A stretch of 64,000 nt of DNA. Origin: Tridacna crocea (taxonomy: Eukaryota > Mollusca > Bivalvia > Cardiida > Cardiidae). The stretch spans positions 42,419,159 to 42,483,158 of the forward strand of contig OX031059.1 in assembly GCA_943736015.1 (NCBI GenBank), read 5' to 3'. Position numbers and translations under genes: made by a program. This document shows, piece by piece, positions 21,709 to 32,858 of the stretch (the stretch's first letter is position 1; the number at the start of each line of letters is the position of its first letter). The notes under the pieces are model-generated. The model was given only the letters and a program-made list of their open reading frames with translations. It had not been told where the DNA came from and made no database searches.

Positions 21709-22370
21709 ATACATGTAGTGAAAATCCCCTCCGACGAACACATTTTTCATCGTAAACAACAGGTTTTCACTATTGGCTGAAAATCTAATTTATTTAGCAG
21801 TTTAAGGGTGGTATTTAAACGGCGTAAATCACATTACACTAAACAAAGAACAAGGCAATCCCTTCTGTATCAACAAGTATAAAGAACAAGATACTTGAAT
21901 ATCACCAAAAAGAAGACTAGCCTTTTCAATGATAAATTGATTTTGTGTTTATAATTAAGATTTGCTATCTTATTTCAGGATCTGTGAAATGGATGAATAT
22001 GGACTAGACAAGTTTATTGTCGTCTGGTGACAGGCTCTCTTGTTTGTGGGTAATAATCATTGTCACGTGACTGTCGTGTGACACTGCCTGGGCAATCCAG
22101 GATGGCACTCCATGGTAACAGGCCTATGTGTCGGGTACTGACAGGTTTGTATCCGTTTGTAAACGTCAGTTTTCCTTAATTGCTGTGATTCTATGTACAG
22201 CAGTCTCAGGATTGACGTTTTGGCCTGTTCACAAAGGTAGCCTGATGGTCCCAGACTCTTAGCGAGCGGTACATGGTGGTAGGTCTGGTAAACGTTTAGC
22301 CCTCTCATACTTTATATTCTTACTCAACCACAAAAGAGTTTCAATGTTCAAGTACCTCTTACGCAGTCAT
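21709..22370. other. No gene or known repeat seen
   Basis: A minus-strand frame of 81 codons at 22063-22308 has no recognisable domain and is not called. CCTGGGCAATCCAGG is a small palindrome. Confidence 0.45.
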
Positions 22371-22633
22371 GTGACCTATCACGCAAAAAGGGACCTCTTG
22401 GTATTTTGATTGCGAAAAGTGTCAGCCCTGGTCAGACTGCGCGAATTGCGCAGGCTGACCAGGGTTGACATTTTTCGCTTTAATGACATTTTCTGTTTGA
22501 AAGTGGTCCCTGTGCCTTGTTACACAATCATTTTTGAGTAATGAACATAAACTGACCTGCACTATCGTTGATCTTTTTTCATCGGATTGATGTACAGAAT
22601 TCCCAGACGGTACCTTTTTGCGTGATGGGTCAC
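22371..22633. mobile_element. 263-bp TIR element with internal hairpin (family N)
   Basis: Terminal inverted repeats GTGACCTATCACGCAAAAAG and GTGACCCATCACGCAAAAAG (continuing GGACC / GTACC) differ at two of 25 positions. Inside, 22417-22482 forms a strong hairpin, AGTGTCAGCCCTGGTCAGAC TGCGCG / mirror. No certain target duplication. Confidence 0.75.
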
Positions 22634-22834
22634 AAATATTTTTTTATTTAAGATTTCATGATACGGATGTGAGTGCGTCACTGTGATTCAATACAGGAAG
22701 TCGTTCTTTCATTGTAAAGACTATACTTGATCTATAAGCCATTCAAAACATCCGTTGTGAAGAGCTTTTTTTCTAAAACTTACTGTTCGTTTTTCACTTT
22801 GTATGTTATGAGGTAGTTCAAGATGCTTTTACGG

Positions 22835-22890
22835 GCAGTGAAGAACAAGATCAGAGCACAGAAAGTGCAGTATGATCTTGTATCTACAAG
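22835..22890 (+). repeat. Family D core, diverged
   Basis: GCAGTGAAGAACAAGATCAG AGCACAGAAAGTGCAGT and ATGATCTTGTATCTACAA. Confidence 0.6.
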
Positions 22891-23004
22891 TCTTGCCATT
22901 GATTAGACATCTTAGTTTAAAACAAATGAGTTCAATAACCGTAGATTCGCTGTTCCGATCTGTTTTGCCGGTCAAAAGATATTCATGTATGTAAAGGGAT
23001 ATAG

Positions 23005-23047
23005 AGTCGGACAGTCTGTGCAGTCTGATCTTGATCTACAATGTCCG
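23005..23047 (+). repeat. Family D core, right part
   Basis: CTGTGCAGTCTGATCTTGAT CTACAATGTCCG is intact. The left arm is reduced to GTCGGACAGT. Confidence 0.6.
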
Positions 23048-23109
23048 ATAAATAGTTATATATCACTGGCTTGAACGGTTCGTTTCTTTTTTTAGCAGAA
23101 TATTAAATA

Positions 23110-23569
23110 TAGAATTTTTTTTTTTTTCGGTGACAGATCGAAATATATTTTCATCGAGTGAACATTACAGGTAATATTTTCATAAGTGGCGCAGCCACGA
23201 GTGAAAATATTACCGATGCTGTTCGCGAGGTGAAATAAATTTCGATCTGCCACCGAAAAAGAAACAAATATTCTGTCTATTTCTTGCTTTTTAACCCTTT
23301 CTAGGAGGAGCTTTATCAAAATCCCGTACAGTTCTTTCAGTTGCTCCCCTTGTCGTACCCCTCCCGCATAGCAACGCCTTACAATATTACGTCAAGCGCG
23401 AGAAATGTAAGGTAAATGACGTCATATTTCCATCTGGTTGTGAGTCAAGCGCTTTTTACCTCGGTAACTAGAGTATGAAAATTGGTATTTTCACTGGTCA
23501 TACCCATGCAATATCGAAAAACATTTTTACCCCTATTTCTCGATATCCTACCGGATAGCATAAAATAAG
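23110..23569 (-). mobile_element. Family E element
   Basis: Starts with the foldback TTTTTTTTCGGTGACAGATC GAAATATATTTTCATC, then TTTCTAGGAGGAGCTTTATC, AATGACGTCATATTTCC near 23416, and CGATATCCTACCGGATAGCA. Confidence 0.85.
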
Positions 23570-23989
23570 GGTTAATATATACGATCTTGAAGAATAAGAG
23601 TTTTATAAATATTACGAGGGAAAAAAGAGGAAACGGTGTTATGCAGCTTTTCTCTCATCTTCCCATAATATTTTCCATTATTTCAAAGACACATACTTTA
23701 ATTTGAGCCGCAATCAATACGTTATCTTGAAACTTTTTCAGTTTGGAAAAGTCCATCATTAAATTTCACCTTGTAAAGCGATATGATCTAAGTTTGAAAA
23801 TAATTTTTGACGACTACAAAAAAAAGGTACATGTACCTTGGTTTGACCGAATCAAAAATGACTGCAGGCGAAATATTTCGCTGTCTGACTAATTTTAACA
23901 CTATGGCGTGGTAATTTGAAAAATGACCAAATTTTATAAAAGTTCTTCATCCATAAACACCCTATAGGCTGTTTGAATTGATCCATAAC
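23570..23989. other. No gene or known repeat seen
   Basis: AT-rich, nothing assigned. Confidence 0.45.
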
Positions 23990-24163
23990 TCTATACCAGT
24001 CGACAAAATCTTGGACTCGATTTTAGTCCCGGTTTCCGAGTTGAAAGCGTGTGCAGAAGACAAACGGAGCTCAAACGACCATTTCTGTCTTTGACATGGT
24101 AGGAAACATTGTAGAAAAAGGAGAGCATGATGTTTACCAATACTCTCTACTCAAGACAATTTA
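23990..24163 (+). repeat. Family A MITE, left part only
   Basis: ACTCTATACCAGTCGACAAA, GAGTTGAAAGCGTGTGCAGA and GGTAGGAAACATTG follow the A order. The copy ends within a decayed hairpin. Confidence 0.6.
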
Positions 24164-24344
24164 AATGATTTTGCATGATAGTATAAATATAAATCAGACA
24201 TCTATCTTCCTTTAAATCTACGCCTTCTGATATTTCATGAGATACTCGGATGTGATAAGAGGAATGTTGTAAGCTTTGCTCTAAGTTTGAAAGTCTCTAT
24301 CAAATGATTCTTTGTTTTCCGACTCTTGAAAGGAGAAAAACAGA

Positions 24345-24427
24345 AAGTTTTGAGGGAAAAGGAGAAAATGCTGGTAACCAGCATTTTCTCCTTGTCCTTA
24401 TCCCACAACGTTTTCTTCATTTAAAAA
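24345..24427. repeat. Isolated family A palindrome
   Basis: GAGGGAAAAGGAGAAAATGC TGGTAACCAGC with its mirror. The right arm has an extra GTCCTTA. No outer A sequence flanks it. Confidence 0.7.
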
Positions 24428-24897
24428 CCCTGTCATTATAAACTTTATTTTAGATTGTCGTTTTCAAGTATTTTCGTTATGTACTGGTATAATTCTTTTT
24501 GTCTCGTATGAGTCATGTGAAGAAAAAATATAATATCCATTTTGTCGTTTACCTTCGCCTGGCATTCAGGCCCTGCATTTAAGTCATTCTAATATACAAA
24601 GTGCACAACTACAGCAAAGTCACAGAAATATCTGTTGTTATTTGCCCTTCTTCTGAAATTCTCTAAATCAGACATTCAGAACATTGAGAAGACAGAGTAT
24701 TTGTTTTGCAGTTTTACTTGATGATTATTTTTTTAAAAGAAAATGCCCCATTTAACGGACTGATTCCAGTGCACGTTTAACGGTGTAAGGATAAATACAA
24801 ATCTCAAGAATAAATAGGATTTCTACTTCGATGCACAAAAGGTCACACAGGCTACATTGCTAAAATACAAATGAACCATGTAATGGGAAAAGATGGT

Positions 24898-25130
24898 TTA
24901 ACCCATGACCACACGATCCCTACTTTTGACGCCCCGAAGAAAGAAGCCTTTTGAAAACACTATGGAAAAAGGAGAAAATGCTGGTAACCAGCATTTTCTC
25001 CTTTTCCCACAGTGTTTTCTACCCTTCCCAGAACAAATTTCTATTTTTTAGCCTCCTTTATTTTGTCGTCTGCAAATGCTCTCAATTTGGACCAGTCTAA
25101 AATTTATTTTCTCGTGTGGTAAAGAGTTAA
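24898..25130 (-). mobile_element. Family A MITE, full length
   Basis: TTAA on both sides, 233 bp because of a small insertion (AATTTATTTTCTCGTG) near the right end. Type 1 core. Confidence 0.9.
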
Positions 25131-25259
25131 TGCATGTCTAAGGACCATTCTAGTGAGTAAGTCATCATATGTTTAATGATCCATTTTCTCTACCAACCGC
25201 CTTACATGTAAGGTAGTGTTGTCACTGGACAGTCAGAAAATCTAAAAATAATAATTTAG

Positions 25260-25632
25260 TTATTTCATGCTTTCCGTGGGATATCGAGAAATACCAGTGA
25301 AAATATTTTTCGATCTTACGCTGGTTCCACCAATGAAAAAACCGATTTTCACGTTCTTGTTGCCTTGGTAAATTGCGCGTGCCTACAACCGGATGGGAAA
25401 TATGACGTCATATACCTTACATTTCTCGCGCTTGACGTAATATTGCTATGCGTTGCTATGCGGGAGGGGTACGCCACGGGGAATAACGGAAAAGAACTGT
25501 ACTGGATTTTGATAAAGCTCCTCCTAGAAAGGGTTAAAAGCATGAAATAAATAGAATATTTGTATTTTTCGGTGAAAGATCGAAATTTATTTCATCTCGC
25601 GATCTTTCACCGAAAAAAAAACAACAAATATC
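25260..25632 (+). mobile_element. Family E element, shortened foldback
   Basis: TATTTCATGCTTTCCGTGGG, TATGACGTCATATACCTTAC at about 25402, GCTCCTCCTAGAAAGGG. The terminal foldback is reduced to TTTATTTCATCTCGCGATC. Confidence 0.85.
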
Positions 25633-26285
25633 CTCTATACCTATAGCTTGTTCGTGATGCACAGGCTGACCTTGGCCGAGTCATTTTGTAGATGCATTAA
25701 AACCCCTGTTAATAGAGCATGGCCAAAACAGAATTGATATCGTTTCCAACAGAAATTGTATGGTTCAGCTTTTGAGTTACTTCTTATTTGCTGTTGAATG
25801 TAAATGCACACAGTTTGGACCAGTCTAGAATTTTGAAAAGACTGAAAAGACTTAAGTCGGCCGAGGTATGAGAATTGACTCAATTGAACCCTTCTCTTGT
25901 ATAGACATACTTGGAAAAACATAGTGGCAAATGGTGGGCTACTGAAAATTAAAACTGGCATGAATCGCGTTTTCTCTGTTACTTCTGCCGGAATGTTCTC
26001 AAAACTTTGTTCTTCTGAGAATCATTATTTCAAAGACATGAAGTCACCATTTTGATACTGTTGTTGCAGCATGACTTTTCTTGGAAGAAGCAGCAAACAT
26101 GTTGTCTATTCTATGAGGGAAGGGGGTGAATCAATAATGAGCTCGTTTCGTTTTAGATGTAAATAACTGTAATTGTATTTTATTGTCTGTTTATTGTATG
26201 GTTTGACAATGAGTCTAGGCCACGTTATTGAGGAAAAACTTCCAAACTGAATAAGATAGAACAGCCATTTAACTTCTTCTTGGTC
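25633..26285. other. No gene or known repeat seen
   Basis: A faint family A fragment (CAGTTTGGACCAGTCTAGAA near 25811) is the only recognisable part. Confidence 0.45.
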
Positions 26286-26475
26286 TGTATTCACAAATAA
26301 TTTCAAATATCATTCTAATTCAACATTAAGAAAGTAACACAGCTTCTGATTGGCTAAAATTGTTTTGTTCACCCAATCGAAAATTGCGTAACTTTGCGAT
26401 AAAGAAAATGCTTGAGAGAAAGAATTACATGTATAATTAGAATATACTAGTAGTTTCGAATGATTGCTGAATACA
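26286..26475. mobile_element. Foldback MITE (family G), diverged
   Basis: TGTATTCACAAATAATTTC at one end and GATTGCTGAATACATC at the other, with CTTCTGATTGGCTAAAATTG in the centre. The arms no longer pair throughout. Confidence 0.65.
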
Positions 26476-26510
26476 TCATGACACGACTTTTCTTACATCT
26501 TTACGATCAT

Positions 26511-26574
26511 TTTTGAAAACAGTGTGACAAAAGGAAAAATGCTGTAGCCAAGAATTTCTCCTTTTCAAACCTAA
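26511..26574. repeat. Family A palindrome remnant
   Basis: TTTTTGAAAACAGTGTGACA AAAGGAAAAATGCTGTAGCC AAGAATTTCTCCTTTTC. Confidence 0.5.
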
Positions 26575-26640
26575 TGCTTCCACTGTAATTCGTGTTATTA
26601 AACCTTTTCATATTAAACTGAATACATGTAGTAAAGAAAC

Positions 26641-26840
26641 CTGGACCCGTATTCACCAACCATTCTTGAGAATATTCTTAGTCTCATTCTCCAGAATTTT
26701 CTACATTTGTAAGTAACACAAGTTCTGATTGGCTAAACCGCATGGTTTAGCCAATCAAAAGTTATGTTACTTACAAATGTAGACAATTCTGGAGAATGAG
26801 ACTAAGAATATTCTCAAGAATGGTTGGTGAATATGGGCCC
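26641..26840. mobile_element. Foldback MITE (family G), best-preserved copy
   Basis: About 95-bp arms with very few mismatches, from CCCGTATTCACCAACCATTC to GATTGGCTAAACCGCATGG and back to GGTTGGTGAATATGGGCCC. Confidence 0.92.
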
Positions 26841-27455
26841 TGTTCTTTACTCAAAAGTTTTATAAAGCAACTTGTCACCTCCCTAAATGACCTCCGTCCA
26901 AACAATAAGCGGCAATATTGGAACATATTCTGTAGCAATAACTACTATCAGTGCTCACAGAGAATTTTACTGTGCTGGAAATCGACCAACGGTCCCAAAG
27001 CATTGTACGCCAATCCATGTCAGCGACTGGGTAGTGGGGAAAGTTACTCAGTTGTGTCCCTCCTCATTAGCTTTATACCCATAATGAAACAGCAGAAAAT
27101 CACATACCTACATTTCCTTGGCTAATTTAACTTGGCTAATCTAACCCACAGAAACATACCAAAAACACACAGCGTCAATTTCAGACCAAAACGTGGTCGT
27201 ATATCATAATGCCGCGGCTAAGCAGATTAGACGAGCTTAATCGTAAAGATCGTTTGAATTCCTCTTTGCTCAAAAGAAATTTGCTGACTCTGTGTAAATT
27301 ATAATTGTATTACTTCTTTGTATTGCTCCGTATTTGTCAATTGTTTGTTTTCGAAATGGTTTAACTATTTATGCGTTGTGTACTCTTTTCTTTTTATTTC
27401 ATTCTGTAACCTTTTACTCACCTAATCAAGAATTTTTCGCTACCATTGCAGAATT
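26841..27455. other. No gene or known repeat seen
   Basis: Two overlapping plus-strand frames lie here without recognisable domains. Confidence 0.45.
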
Positions 27456-28550
27456 ATAAGTCATAAGTCATAGCACTGCATAAGGAACTATGCATAAGTG
27501 ACAGCACGGCATAAGGCACTAAGCATAAGTCATAGCACGGCATAAGGTCCTATGCATAAGTCATAGCACGGCATAATGCACTATGCATAAGTCATAGCAC
27601 GGCTTAAGGCACTATAAGCATAAGTCACAGCACGGCATAAGGCACTAAGCATAAGTCACAGCACGGCATAAGGCACTAAGCATAAGTCATAGCACGGCAT
27701 AAGGCAATATGCATAAGTCACAGCACGGCATAATGCACTAAGCATAAGTCATAGCACGGCATAAGGCACTATAAGCATAAGTCACAGCATGGCATAAGGC
27801 ACTATAAGCACAAGTCACAGCACGGCATAAGGCACTATGCATAAGTCACAGCACGGCATAAGGCACTATGCATAAGTCATAGCACATAATAATGCACTAA
27901 GCATAAGTCACAGCACGGCATAAGGCACTAAGCATAAGTCACAGCACGGCATAAGGCACTATAAGCATAAGTCACAGCACGGCATAAGGCACTATAAGCA
28001 TAAGTCACAGCACGGCATAATGCACTATGCATAAGTCACAGCACGGCATAAGGCACTATGCATAAGTCACAGCACGGCATAAGGCACTATAAGCATAAGT
28101 CACAGCACGGCATAAGGCACTATAAGCATAAGTCACAGCACGGCATAAGGCACTATAAGCATAAGTCACAGCACGGCATAAGGCACTATAAGCATAAGTC
28201 ACAGCACGGCATAATGCACTAAGCATAAGTCACAGCACGGCATAAGGCACTATGCATAAGTCACAGCACGGCATAATGCACTAAGCATAAGTCACAGCAC
28301 GGCATAAGGCAATATGCATAAGTCACAGCACGGCATAATGCACTAAGCATAAGTCACAGCACGGCATAAGGCACTATAAGCATAAGTCACAGCACGGCAT
28401 AATGCACTAAGCATAAGTCACAGCACGGCATAATGCACTAAGCATAAGTCACAGCACGGCATAATGCACTATGCATAATGCACTATGCATAAGTCATAGC
28501 ACAGCACAAGGTAATATGCATAAGTCATAGCACAGCATAAGTTACTATGC
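27456..28550 (+). repeat. Minisatellite, about 34 units of 31-33 bp
   Basis: The unit reads CATAAGTCACAGCACGGCAT AAGGCACTAAG. Variants add TA (CTATAAG) or use CTATG at the unit junction, GGCATAATG for GGCATAAGG, and TCATAGC for TCACAGC. The CATAGC variant is concentrated at both edges and CACAGC in the middle, as expected if the middle is homogenised. There are no unique spacers, so this is not a CRISPR array. Confidence 0.95.
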
Positions 28551-28582
28551 ATTCTGTGAAGTCTGATCTTGATCCATACCAT
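28550..28582 (+). repeat. Right half of a family D core at the array edge
   Basis: ATTCTGTGAAGTCTGATCTT GATCCATACC. The left half of the hairpin is replaced by the minisatellite. Confidence 0.65.
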
Positions 28583-28644
28583 CTACAAAGGCTATTTTAG
28601 GTAAAGGACTGAACATTGACCCTTATCCTGCTTACCTCTCTATA

Positions 28645-28861
28645 GCATGACAAACTTTTAGACTTGTCCAAATTGAAAGCATTTGCAGACAACAATATGA
28701 ATATAAGAAAAGAGATTAAAACTTGTTTAGGGAAGAATAGAAAACATCGTGGGAATAGGAGAAAATGCTGGTTACCAGCATTTTCTCCTTTTCCCACAAT
28801 GATTTCAAAGGGTATACTTCTCTGGCTCGTTAAAACTCAGGAGTGTGTGGTAAAGGGTTAA
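28645..28861 (+). mobile_element. Family A MITE
   Basis: The left tip has changed (GCATGACAAACTTTTAGACT) and the right end GTGTGGTAAAGGGTTAA is intact. Type 1 core. Confidence 0.85.
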
Positions 28862-28879
28862 TACGTTCATTATGTTCCG

Positions 28880-29045
28880 AACGACGAAGTTTTAGACTTG
28901 TAAAAGTAAATGTGACTCAAAAATCGAAACTTGACCTTAGAAGAGAAGAAAACATTGTGAGGAAAGGAGAAAATGCTGATTACAAGCATTTTCTCCTTTT
29001 CCCACGCTGCTTTCAGAAGACTTATTCGTCTAGGTTGTAAAACTT
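28880..29045 (+). mobile_element. Family A MITE, truncated
   Basis: ACGACGAAGTTTTAGACTTG, GTGACTCAAAAATCGAAAC, core GCTGATTACAAGC. The right end is lost. It follows the previous copy almost directly. Confidence 0.7.
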
Positions 29046-29112
29046 TCAAGCCAGTAGTAAAAATTCGAATAATGCGATCTCGAACTTACTACTTTGGGGA
29101 AAAATTCCCTTT

Positions 29113-29195
29113 TTCGGACATTGTAGATCCAAGATCAGACTGCGCTGATCCGAGACGACACTTTACGCAAATGTCCTTATCCTGATTTTCGCGTG
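29113..29195 (+). mobile_element. Chimera: left half of family D joined to right half of family C
   Basis: TTCGGACATTGTAGATCCAA GATCAGACTGC is a D left arm. GCTGATCCGAGACGACACTT TACGCAAATGTCC to TTTTCGCGTGTTGC is a C right arm and end. The joint lies at the tip of both hairpins. Confidence 0.8.
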
Positions 29196-29525
29196 TTGCT
29201 AGCGAAAAATTATGTCTAAAGAAAGACAACTCCAACAAAACCTTTTCGAAACAAAATTGAGTTGTTAAACTTGAAATGAAGATGACTTAAGTAGTTTTTA
29301 TGTCTCAAATTGCTCAATGAATTAAATACAAAATTCCGCCGACAGATAGGAGCCACTCATTACAATCACAAAGCTATATAGAAGCGTATTTGTAAAGCTT
29401 TAGATCCTCCGAAATGAACTAATACATCCGAACTAATTTACCCATCTAATCTCTTTTTTTTTTTCATTTACGCCTAAACGACTAGGCAAAGATTAATTAA
29501 ATGAAGCTATGTGTTCATTAAAAAA
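29196..29525. other. No gene or known repeat seen
   Basis: AT-rich, nothing assigned. Confidence 0.45.
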
Positions 29526-29573
29526 ACAGATTAAGATCAGATTGCACGGAGTAGTAGTCTGATCTTGGCTTAC
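29526..29573 (+). repeat. Family D core
   Basis: CAGATTAAGATCAGATTGCA CGGAGTAGTAGTCTGATCTT GG. Confidence 0.6.
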
Positions 29574-29739
29574 CCTTTTGGCGAAAAAACAGCAGAGTTT
29601 CCGCTGGCGATTTTTGTACATATTTTTTCGCGAAGAAGACAGTATGTCAGGAGGATCTCTGACGCGAGGAAAGTACCAGTTACCTCCCTTCCTCCACTAG
29701 ACAACTCTAGTTTGCGTCGTGCAGGTTTCATTGTTCCGT

Positions 29740-29979
29740 CTTTTACTAAACAATACCACGGTTTCACGGCCTTGTGGAAAGGGTCAACTAAAAACATTGT
29801 AGGGAAAAGGAGAAAATATGCAACTTTGCTGGTCGCTGGCACTTTCTCCTTTAAGAAGTACATGTATTTCTACTACCATTTCAAAAACAAATTCCATCAC
29901 GTGATCCACGTTCAATTAGCTGTCGGCAATGCTTTGAGTTTTGACCTGTCTGAACCCTTGTACTCTGGAAGAGAGTAAA
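29740..29979 (-). mobile_element. Family A MITE, diverged
   Basis: TTTTACTAAACAATACCACG, AAAACATTGTAGGGAAAAGG, core GCAACTTTGCTGGTCGCTGGC (irregular), then GTCGGCAATGCTTTGAGTTT and GGAAGAGAGTAA. Confidence 0.6.
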
Positions 29980-30269
29980 GGTGTTGATTTAGTTATCCGG
30001 TCATTTTGTGATCGAACCTCATCCATGTCGCTATAATTTTTCACATAGGTATCCTTAGGCAAGGTACTGCAATGTCCTATCCTAATGATTGAAGAAACCA
30101 ATGAAGCACAAGGTTATGTGAACTGTCTCCTTGAACTGGCTGAGCAGTATCTTTGTGAAAATAGTATAAGGGCAGTTCTTGTCACTCAAGTGGTCAATAA
30201 GAACAGCTGCATGAGGATTTAAATGGCAAAAAAAAAAAGCCAGGCTAGCCACGCTCTGTGAAAACGGCG

Positions 30270-30494
30270 TTAACCCCTTCCCAAACAGCAAATTTCAGAC
30301 CAGACCAAATTAAAAGCATGTGACAAATTAACAGTTGCTAAAAAGAAAATGTTAATTCTATATAAAAGCATAGAAAACATTGTTGGAAAAGGAGAAAATG
30401 CTGGTTACCAGCATTTTCTCCTTTCTCCAACAATGTTTTCAAAAGGCTCCTATTTATGACCCCTAAAAACAGGGATTGTTTGGGAAAGGGTGAA
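30270..30494 (+). mobile_element. Family A MITE, full length
   Basis: TTAACCCCTTCCCAAACAGC at the left and TTGTTTGGGAAAGGGTGAA at the right, so termini are of the CCCAAAC type, but the core is type 1 (TGCTGGTTACCAGCA). It mixes features of the two subfamilies. Confidence 0.85.
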
Positions 30495-30495
30495 A

Positions 30496-30573
30496 CGCAT
30501 CTGCAAAAAGTATCAGCTTAGCTCAACCTGCGCAGTGCGCGCAGGCTGAGCTCCGCTGATCCTTTTTACTTTA
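30496..30573. repeat. GC-rich hairpin (family F type)
   Basis: GCTTAGCTCAACCTGCGCAG TGCGCGCAGGCTGAGCTCCG, flanked by AAAAAGTATCA and TGATCCTTTTTA as a second, outer pair. Confidence 0.7.
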
Positions 30574-30589
30574 GGTAAATTTTTTAAAT

Positions 30590-31076
30590 GTGTGAGGACT
30601 GTTTTACCGCAGAGTTCATCTTGTTTTTGGACAAAATGGATTCTATTGACTTGCTTTGTATAATAAATATCACGGAGATACATTAAACCGCCTTTTCACA
30701 GAGCATGGCTCACGTTTTCCCCTTCCCCTCAAGGTCAGACACCGGTGTCAAAGGCATATTGTGAAATAAGGCAGGAGTTGCATTTAAGAGGCTTCCGATA
30801 CTTTTCCCTCAATAAGTAAAGAAGTCTGTAAAAATATATATTATATTTCATATGTATATTTTTAGAAATGCTATGGGGTAAAGAAATGAAGAAATGTCAT
30901 AATTTAAACGGGGGGGGGGGGGAATTATTTCACCGTCATGGTGAATATTTTCCTCCTGCCGAAAATCTGGAACCACTTTTTATGAAAATATCGGTTATCC
31001 GGTTAATTGACTTGAGATCACTAGATTTAAAAGACGCATTCGTTGAAAAAATAATCAGAGGAAATATATATATAAT
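30590..31076. other. No gene or known repeat seen
   Basis: Contains a run of twelve or more G at about 30910. Confidence 0.45.
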
Positions 31077-31204
31077 TTATTTCATCAGCTTATGATCAAT
31101 ATGGGGAAATATTTGCCTCAAATGGGAAAGGCACTCGTTATTTTCGCATACCTTTCCTTTTCGGCAAATATTTCCCCATATTAACCACAAGCAGATGAAA
31201 TAAA
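31077..31204. mobile_element. Foldback element (family L)
   Basis: TTTATTTCATCAGCTTATGA, TATGGGGAAATATTTGCC, a loop of about 45 nt, then GGCAAATATTTCCCCATATT and CAGATGAAATAAA. Confidence 0.75.
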
Positions 31205-31223
31205 GCCTACTTATCATATGGAG

Positions 31224-31475
31224 TGCAACACAAAAAAAGGTGCATTCGGACATTTGCGTAAAGTGTCGTCCCGGATTAGCCTGCGCAGTCCGCGCAGGCT
31301 AATCTGAGACGGCACTTTGCGACTACATTAGATTTTGTGCTAAAGTAGACTTGCGTAAAACAGAAAATCACATAAAATCGGAAAGTGTCGTTTCGGATTA
31401 GCCTGTGCGGACTGCACACGCTGATCCGAGACGACACTTTTCGCAATTGTCCGAATGCCCCTTTTCGCGTGTTGC
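31224..31475. mobile_element. Family C MITE, full length (family description)
   Basis: A 252-bp element. The ends GCAACACAAAAAAAGGTGCA and GCAACACGCGAAAAGGGGCA are inverted repeats that continue TTCGGACA. Inside each end is a hairpin: GTCGTCCCGGATTAGCCTGC / GCAGGCTAATCTGAGACGGC and TTTCGGATTAGCCTGTGCGG / ACACGCTGATCCGAGACGAC. Similar double-hairpin elements (AAAGTGTCGTC...) are, as I recall, abundant in bivalve genomes. No clear target duplication. Confidence 0.88.
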
Positions 31476-31484
31476 AGGCCAATT

Positions 31485-32547
31485 ATGTTCTTGGTATGAG
31501 AGATGTCCTATCGTAGCGAACCAAACAGCTAGTCATGAAATTTAGTATAAGAACTGAAATAAGATTAATCAGTATGATTATTTACATGTACAGCCATAGA
31601 AAAAGTTGTGATAATAGGGCTAACTTTTACGGTCCACAAACAATTATTTCTTCTCCCATAAGCGTCACTAACCATTCCAAGCACTGAAATGATTCTAAAT
31701 TCCAAAATTTGCCAGCTGATTGAACGAAAATATCTGTTTCAGCAAGCGTTGGAACTGGAATATAAATTATGGTAAGTTGGTATACATACACTGCAATTTG
31801 ACAATAAAGCTTTCAAGCTTTTTTTCTGGATCAACTAGTACTTTGATATATTTCGCCACAAGCACTGGGGTTCAGTTACAAAAATCATAGTTCTATCACC
31901 CACCTCCACCTGCGAAATCATTTCGAGACTTGATAAAAACTGCGGGAACGAGACAGACCGACGTAACAGAGGGTGTGTGGTAAGTTACTACGTTCGTTTT
32001 CACACCGTGACGTAAAATAATGTAAACATGTCCTATGGTATTCCATTCATAAAAAAATCTCCAAGGAATCTGAAATTGCGTCAACTTTTATCTGTTACTA
32101 TTTTAAAGTCAAGCTTCTGCCTTGTTAATATGTGCCAAATTTATAACCCTAACATTCCATTGTCCTTTCTGTCATGTGCCTCCCTGAATCATGGGAGAAG
32201 GAGACATTATGGAAAATAATTACATATTTGTTATATTACGGAATTTCAGCGTCATTAGTCACGTGCCAGACACTAAACATTCCCACAATGCTTTTTTAAA
32301 ATTTTTGGCGAGAAATCTAAAAATACCTTAAAAGGCTACGTAGCCTTTCAAGGGGATACCATCAAAAAAATTTTTTTTCGTAATCTTATGATTCTTAATT
32401 ATTGATGATTTGTATTGTTTTTTCATAGAAATTTCACTGATATAAATATTTTTTAATTTGGTGGGACGTAAAACAATCTAGATATCCACCTTTAAAGACT
32501 CATAATATTGGAAATTCTTACATGTTGCTTTGCATCACGGAGATACA
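31485..32547. other. No gene or known repeat seen
   Basis: About 1 kb. The small palindrome AAAGGCTACGTAGCCTTT at about 32330 is the only structure noted. Confidence 0.45.
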
Positions 32548-32773
32548 TTAACCCTTTACCACCCTGATATTTTTACGACCCTGATATATAAGCCTTTTGA
32601 AAACATGGTGGGAAAAGGAGAAAATGCTGGTACTCAGCATCTTCTCCTTTTACCACAATGTTTTCTATCCTGCAGGAAACAAATTTCAATTTTTGAATTA
32701 CGTTTATTTTGTCGTCTGCAAGTGCTTTCAATTTGGTCCAGTCTCATTAATTTGTCGGTTGTTAAAGAGTTAA
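32548..32773 (-). mobile_element. Family A MITE, full length
   Basis: TTAA on both sides. Core TGCTGGTACTCAGCA (imperfect). Confidence 0.88.
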
Positions 32774-32858
32774 TTCCCTTTACCCACAGCGCGCAACATT
32801 GTTCTGGGTCGCTTTGGGCAATTTGTGGATCGCTTTGGGCAGGAATTTCATGCCTCCT

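Noticed and set aside
22063-22308. 81-codon minus-strand frame
   Set aside because: No recognisable domain, no similar frame nearby, no splice signals.
27456-28550. CRISPR-like array
   Set aside because: Units are contiguous with no unique spacers, and the genome is animal.
30665-32551. An 18-bp string ATCACGGAGATACATTAA present twice (about 30669 and 32534)
   Set aside because: The similarity does not extend further, so it may be chance or a trace too short to interpret.
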